Shown: piece by piece, positions 33,076 through 36,823 of the stretch
Layout: each line of letters begins with the position of its first letter
Numbering within the stretch: the first letter of the stretch is position 1
Assembly (NCBI GenBank): GCA_025353925.1
Contig: JANXNV010000096.1
Location: 1-36,823 of the forward strand
DNA: 36,823 nucleotides
From: Armatimonadota bacterium
Lineage (GTDB): Bacteria; Armatimonadota; Armatimonadia; Armatimonadales; Capsulimonadaceae
Reading direction: 5' to 3'
Translations under genes and position numbers: made by a program
The notes under the pieces: generated by a model
Told to the model about the DNA's origin: nothing
Databases searched by the model: none
What the model saw: only the letters and a program-made list of their open reading frames with translations

Positions 33076-33105
33076 ATTATAGCATATTCGCCTCGTGAAA
33101 GTCAA
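33076..33105 (-). promoter_or_regulatory. gyrB promoter
   Basis: On the minus strand TTGACT (33105-33100), an 18-bp spacer and TATAAT (33081-33076) with an extended TGC just before the -10 box. The leader is about 65 nt and carries the AGGAG site before the TTG start. Confidence 0.8.
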
Positions 33106-33155
33106 GTTTCGACACGTTTGGAGTAAACAAGCGTTCTCGTGGGAATAAGCAGTGT

Positions 33156-33887
33156 ATGATCTCCCCGAACAACCTCGCGAACTTCCTGGACCAGTACCTG
33201 AATACCGCGATTTACCCCGACGAGCCTCCCACCGTTTACCGTCATTTCGGTCGTTCCGTCACCCGCCTCGGCCTCGCACTCGATCCCTGGCCGGGCCTGG
33301 CCGACTGGGTTAAAGACGCCAAGCTGGATGCACTCTTCCTGCATCGCCCGAATAAGCTGGAAGGAATTAGTCTGCCCGAAGATGTCGGCATACTCGCTTC
33401 CCATCTGCCCTTCGAAGAGCGTCTAGCCCTGGGCTTCAACCCGCGCCTGGCCGATGCCCTGGGCATCGAGTTTCCGTATCCGATCGGGCAACGAAAGGAG
33501 CGGCCTTTGGGGATGATCGGCGATGTCCTCCCACAGACGGTTTCGGCGTTTTACAAGTCGGTCACGGAAACATTCGGGGGGCGTGAAGAGGCCCGCACCT
33601 GCGAGCGCGATGAAGTCACCCGGGTGGCGGTGGTCGCCGCCATGACCTCTGACCTCATGCACGAAGCTTCGCGGCGTGGTGCCCAGGTCTACATCACCGG
33701 CCAGCTGCGTCAATCCGCCCGCGAAGCCATCGTGGACACCGGCCTCGGTGTGATCATCATCGGCCACCGCCGCAGCGAAGAATGGGCACTCCGCGCCCTG
33801 GCTCATGTCCTGCGCGAGCGCTTCGCCCCGCTGACTGTCGTGCTGCCTCCCCGCCGCAGTACCACCGAGGCACCGACAGCAGTTTGA
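33156..33887 (+). CDS. Nif3-like dinuclear metal centre protein
   Basis: 243 residues of the Nif3/YbgI type (GTP cyclohydrolase I type 2-like). Marks are RLGLALDPWPGLADW, DALFLHRPNKL (metal-binding His), GRRGAQVYITGQLRQSAR-type segment and GVIIIGHRRSEEWALRALA (second His and Glu). The family binds two metal ions and may hydrolyse small nucleotides, but the role is not settled. It is divergent from gyrB. No strong ribosome site precedes ATG 33156. Confidence 0.78.
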   Translation: MISPNNLANFLDQYLNTAIYPDEPPTVYRHFGRSVTRLGLALDPWPGLADWVKDAKLDALFLHRPNKLEGISLPEDVGILASHLPFEERLALGFNPRLADALGIEFPYPIGQRKERPLGMIGDVLPQTVSAFYKSVTETFGGREEARTCERDEVTRVAVVAAMTSDLMHEASRRGAQVYITGQLRQSAREAIVDTGLGVIIIGHRRSEEWALRALAHVLRERFAPLTVVLPPRRSTTEAPTAV

Positions 33888-33948
33888 GGGTAAGTCAGTC
33901 TACGGCATTTCTCTCGAATTGCCTGTGATCGGGTACAGTGCTTCCCAT

Positions 33949-33992
33949 AGATCCAAGCCCAAAAGACTTTAGATCCAAGTCCAAAAGACTTT
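33949..33992 (+). repeat. 22-bp tandem duplication
   Basis: Two adjacent 22-bp units, 33949-33970 and 33971-33992, share AGATCCAAG and CCAAAAGACTTT and differ at one base. They lie in the gap before the GH-A-like gene. No function is evident. Confidence 0.9.
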
Positions 33993-34016
33993 CCGCGACA
34001 AGGGCACAGAAATGAG

Positions 34017-35270
34017 ATGTTTCAGAGAAGATTACGGCCGATTTTGCTTTGCGGTATCGCCGCTGCGCTCCTAATGGCGGTCAAGCCCTCTCCGGGCGAC
34101 CCAGAGTTGCCCTCTCGCTCCATGCCGGGACGCACTGCGCTTTCGACCGAGGACTTTCTCAACCATTTAGGCGTCAATACGCATCTCGACGGCTTGACGC
34201 AAAGTGATCCCTGGAATACGAATGCGGCTCTGGTCGGTACGCAGCTCAACTATCTGGGCGTGCGCCTTGATCGCGACTGGGCGCACTCCGCCGACACCGG
34301 TAAGAAATGGAAGGACGTTCAAAAGGCGTGGAGTCCTTATGGCCGCTTCTGGACCTCGATTGATGAGGCTGGTCCGCAGTACCAGCGCAGCGTATTAGCG
34401 TACGAGGAAGCGATTTATCAGACGTTCCCAGGCTTGATTTATGCCATGGGCGGCCCAAACGAACCAGACAACACTTATCCGCAAGGGGAGGGGGCGACGC
34501 TGCCGGATTCCGCTCTGGTGCAGCAGTCGCTCCACAATTGGGCGCACCTCCAGGGGCGAAATATCCCGGTGAGCCAGATGGAGTTCGGTTCCGGATGGAC
34601 GGCTGCTAACCACTGGCAGGGCGACTACAATCCCGGCGACACGGGAATCCATCAGAACTACACAGCAGGGCCGGCTGAAATTGGTGCTGCACATACCTAT
34701 CTTCATGTGCCGGGCCAGCGTCCAGTGGATGTCCTCAACCAATTGCGTCTCCTCGCCGCCCTGACCACGCCCGGTAAGCCGATCGCACACACCGAGATCG
34801 GTGCTTACCGATCCGCAAACTTTTCCGCCGCCGTCTTCGGTCAATACCTTGTCATGGGAGCCTTTGACAGTGCCGCCGCCGGTGATGCCGCGTACATCGT
34901 TTACGGCCTGCAGGACAGTGCCCCGGAAAACACCTATGGCTTCTTCTCCTACCCTGGGAATACTGCGCATGAAGCGGCCAGATACTTTCACACGCTGACG
35001 ACACTCCTGAAAAGCGACACAGGCCGCTGCGGACCCGGGTCAGCACCCAGCTTCAAGCCGGCTTCTCCGGCTGTCACCTTCTCAAACCCAACCACGAGCC
35101 ATCTGGTAATGCAGAAGCCGACCGGTCAATATGTCATCGCCAACTGGTCGGAACAGGTGATGACCGGAGTGGAGCCAATTCGAGTACTTCGCGATGTCAA
35201 ACAGTGTATTCTTCACATGAAGCCGAGTGACACTTATCTCCTCGTGTTCGGTGCTGACACAGCAAAATAA
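34017..35270 (+). CDS. Secreted GH-A clan-like glycoside hydrolase candidate
   Basis: 417 residues. The N-terminus (RPILLCGIAAALLMAV) is an export signal. The body begins FLNHLGVNTHLDGLT and has LGVRLDRDW, IYAMGGPNEPD with Glu149 in an N-E-P context (the acid/base position in clan GH-A TIM barrels) and PIAHTEIGAY with Glu260 (the nucleophile position), followed by a C-terminal beta domain (LVMQKPTGQYVIANWS, DTYLLVFG). It therefore probably cuts a polysaccharide or glycoside, but I cannot name the family; GH39-like proteins are closest in layout. It is a single gene between the Nif3-like and BlaI genes. Confidence 0.62.
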   Translation: MFQRRLRPILLCGIAAALLMAVKPSPGDPELPSRSMPGRTALSTEDFLNHLGVNTHLDGLTQSDPWNTNAALVGTQLNYLGVRLDRDWAHSADTGKKWKDVQKAWSPYGRFWTSIDEAGPQYQRSVLAYEEAIYQTFPGLIYAMGGPNEPDNTYPQGEGATLPDSALVQQSLHNWAHLQGRNIPVSQMEFGSGWTAANHWQGDYNPGDTGIHQNYTAGPAEIGAAHTYLHVPGQRPVDVLNQLRLLAALTTPGKPIAHTEIGAYRSANFSAAVFGQYLVMGAFDSAAAGDAAYIVYGLQDSAPENTYGFFSYPGNTAHEAARYFHTLTTLLKSDTGRCGPGSAPSFKPASPAVTFSNPTTSHLVMQKPTGQYVIANWSEQVMTGVEPIRVLRDVKQCILHMKPSDTYLLVFGADTAK

Positions 35271-35286
35271 TTGGTCACTACCCCCC

Positions 35287-35340
35287 TTGACAATCTGCGT
35301 TTACCGAGGTAAACTCCGTATATCATTTACTATGGTAAAC
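35287..35340 (+). promoter_or_regulatory. blaI promoter with two BlaI-type operators
   Basis: TTGACA (35287-35292), 17 bp, then TAAACT (35310-35315). A perfect palindrome GTTTACC-GA-GGTAAAC (35299-35314) covers the spacer and -10 box. A second, nearly perfect copy ATTTACT-AT-GGTAAAC (35325-35340) lies 26 bp downstream centre to centre. BlaI/MecI dimers bind short palindromes in just this way, so autoregulation is very likely. Confidence 0.85.
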
Positions 35341-35355
35341 GGAGATTGCTCATGA
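35332..35355 (+). CDS. Possible 7-codon leader ORF before blaI
   Basis: ATG 35332, inside the second operator, opens MVNGDCS and ends at TGA 35353, overlapping the blaI ATG as ATGA. There is no ribosome site of its own, so it may be chance. Confidence 0.2.
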   Translation: MVNGDCS

Positions 35356-35750
35356 GTGTCAAATCATCTCCCCGTCTGGGGAAAGTCCAGCTGGAAATTA
35401 TGCAGGTTCTTTGGGAACGCCGGGAGGCGACCGCCCGTGAGATCACCGATGCGCTGTGTTTGGCCGCTCCGATCGCGCACAGTACGGTGCAGACCCTGCT
35501 GCGTAAGCTGGAAACTAAAGGGGCGGTCACCCACGAGAGCCGCGATCGCATCTTCGTCTTCCGGCCTCTCTCACAGGAAGCCGAAGTCACCACCACCGCC
35601 GCCCGTGACCTTCTGACCCGCGTCTTCGGCGGCTCGGTCTACAGCCTGGTCTCGCATCTCCTGCAGCACGAAGAAATCTCCGGCGAAGAGCTGTCTCGTT
35701 TGCGAACACTCATTGACACTTCTCCCGCCCCTACGGAGGAAACACTATGA
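35352..35750 (+). CDS. blaI: BlaI/MecI-family transcriptional repressor
   Basis: 132 residues from ATG 35352 (GGAG seven bases upstream). The winged helix is LGKVQLEIMQVLWERREATA, REITDALCLAAPIAHSTVQT and LLRKLETKGAVTHESRDRIF, the BlaI/MecI/CopY pattern, followed by a dimerisation helix region. It should repress its own operon through the two palindromes just upstream until cleaved by the signalling peptidase encoded next. Its stop overlaps the M56 start (ATGA). An in-frame TTG at 35346 is less likely. Confidence 0.93.
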   Translation: MSVKSSPRLGKVQLEIMQVLWERREATAREITDALCLAAPIAHSTVQTLLRKLETKGAVTHESRDRIFVFRPLSQEAEVTTTAARDLLTRVFGGSVYSLVSHLLQHEEISGEELSRLRTLIDTSPAPTEETL

Positions 35751-36823
35751 CTCCCCTGCTCCAAACCGGCCTGCTCTGGCTGCTCCAGTCCACACTTCTT
35801 CTGACTCTGGGTCTGCTGTCTCTGCATCTGGCACGTAAACGCGGCCCCGCTGTCCAAACCGCACTCGGACGTGCCACCCTGCTCGCCGTTGCCTTGGCAC
35901 CGCTGCTAGCCTACCCCTTAGTCGGCCATATACAGCCCCTCTGGCACCTCAGCTTGCCGAGCACAGTGCCGCACACCGTGCCGCATATCTCCTCAAAGCC
36001 TGCGCCACTCTCTGAAGCAGCACTGCCACGATTATCCGATCTCCCAAAACCGACTTCTACCAATCACGGACCTCTCATTGCCCCTCCACTAACTCCTGCC
36101 CCACTCGTTTCGGGAGGGGAGACGCGCAGCGTCGGGGTGGGTCTCCTCTGGCCCCTCACCACCCTCTTTCTGCTCCTCTGGCTCGCCGCCTGCCTGCGGC
36201 ACCTGACGACCCTGCACCGCACCGCTCGCCGCCTGACCTCCGGCCCCGCCTTTGATCTTCTCTCGGAACTCACACCACGTCCGCCCACGCTGTTCGCGCA
36301 CCCCGCCGTCCGCAGCCCTTTCCTCGCGGGAGTCCTGCGACCGGCGATCTTCCTGCCCGCAAACGCCGAAACCGAGTTCAACCCCGCCGCCCTTCGCGCT
36401 ATCCTCGCCCATGAGCTGGCCCACCGGGACCGCCACGATACCCTCTGGCTGCTGCTCTCCCGCCTCCTCACAGCCCTGCTCTGGCCCCAGCCCCTGCTCT
36501 GGCTGCTTTGCCGCCGCCTGGAAGCGATCGGCGAAGAAGCCTGCGACCTATCCGTCTTGGCCCGCGACTGCCCGCCCCGCGCCTACGCCGACTGCCTCCT
36601 CTCCCTTGCGGAACGTCGTCAGCCGTCCCGCCGCCAACGTGCCCTCGGCGCAGGCGTCGCTCCATTTCGATCCTCTCTGGGCCGCCGTGTCCAGCAGATA
36701 CTCAGTAAAGGAAATCACATCATGCCTACCGTCTCTGCCCGCCTCCGGCTGACCATCGCCGCTGGAGCACTCGCCGCCGTAATTGGCGGACTGTTTCTGG
36801 TGTCCTCGGCACCGGCACAGGTC
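35747..36823 (+). CDS. M56-family (BlaR1-like) metallopeptidase, truncated by window end
   Basis: 359 codons are visible and the frame is still open at the window edge. Membrane helices occur at about residues 5-28 and 40-62; a Pro-rich periplasmic or linker segment follows; another helix is GLLWPLTTLFLLLWLAACL. The zinc peptidase motif is ILAHELAHRDRHD, with the second ligand in EAIGEEACDL. LRLTIAAGALAAVIGGLFLV is a later helix. In this family an external signal activates the protease, which inactivates the BlaI repressor. The C-terminal part, often a sensor or secretin-like region, is outside the window. Confidence 0.9.
   Translation, partial: MTPLLQTGLLWLLQSTLLLTLGLLSLHLARKRGPAVQTALGRATLLAVALAPLLAYPLVGHIQPLWHLSLPSTVPHTVPHISSKPAPLSEAALPRLSDLPKPTSTNHGPLIAPPLTPAPLVSGGETRSVGVGLLWPLTTLFLLLWLAACLRHLTTLHRTARRLTSGPAFDLLSELTPRPPTLFAHPAVRSPFLAGVLRPAIFLPANAETEFNPAALRAILAHELAHRDRHDTLWLLLSRLLTALLWPQPLLWLLCRRLEAIGEEACDLSVLARDCPPRAYADCLLSLAERRQPSRRQRALGAGVAPFRSSLGRRVQQILSKGNHIMPTVSARLRLTIAAGALAAVIGGLFLVSSAPAQV

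Overview
The window is about 36.8 kb of GC-rich bacterial DNA, densely coded on both strands, with many overlapping start/stop junctions. No rRNA, tRNA or CRISPR array was seen. The best clue to the organism is the secreted prepilin-like protein at 11270. It has an N-terminal [20 protein letters not shown]-type methylation motif followed by FPVF and ends in an H-X9-DG motif (DUF1559). Such proteins are abundant in Armatimonadota and Planctomycetota. With the plant-polysaccharide enzymes (GH127, GH71/99-like), BlaI/M56 pair, PadR/HAAS pair and Si-specific transhydrogenase, an Armatimonadota-like soil or plant-associated bacterium is my best guess. This is inference, not proof.

Layout. 1-720: the tail of an acyl-CoA synthetase, then two small unknown ORFs bracketed by a 54-bp inverted repeat (50/54 identical). 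726-5618 (minus): a probable extracellular-polysaccharide operon of single-domain response regulator, membrane HEAT-repeat protein, NodB-like deacetylase and processive GT2. 5722-11182 (plus): a five-PAS histidine kinase, a second single-domain response regulator, an MFS transporter and a PlsC-like acyltransferase. 11270-17870: prepilin-like protein, GlpD-like oxidoreductase, SpoU methyltransferase, MoxR ATPase, an NTF2-like secreted protein, a small gene with an in-frame stop, and a HAAS/PadR pair. 17978-19426: sthA. 19678-28307: carbohydrate block (GH71/99-like, GH127, a large CBM9/GH99-like/Ig-like protein) with an AT-richer MazEF-like pair in the middle. 28536-36823: M48 peptidase, DUF4177-like protein, phosphodiester glycosidase lipoprotein, gyrB, Nif3-like protein, GH-A-like secreted protein, BlaI repressor and M56 peptidase, the last running off the end.

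The main regulatory observations are as follows. Two 39-bp arrays of four CTTAAY hexamers at an exact 11-bp period (11162-11200 and 13923-13961) look like PhoB/SphR-type Pho boxes. The second lies 10 nt ahead of a perfect TATAAT and is followed within about 85 nt by a GNRA hairpin and a strong intrinsic terminator, which fits a Pho-controlled small RNA or an attenuated leader of the methyltransferase gene. Several strong promoters place the start codon 6-8 nt after the -10 box (padR, the CBM9/GH gene, the GH71/99 gene, probably glpD), so leaderless or nearly leaderless mRNAs seem common. BlaI has two matching 16-bp operators over its own promoter. REP-like palindromes with a GTAG foot occur at 13885, 17934, 28353 and 28454, the last two as an inverted pair.
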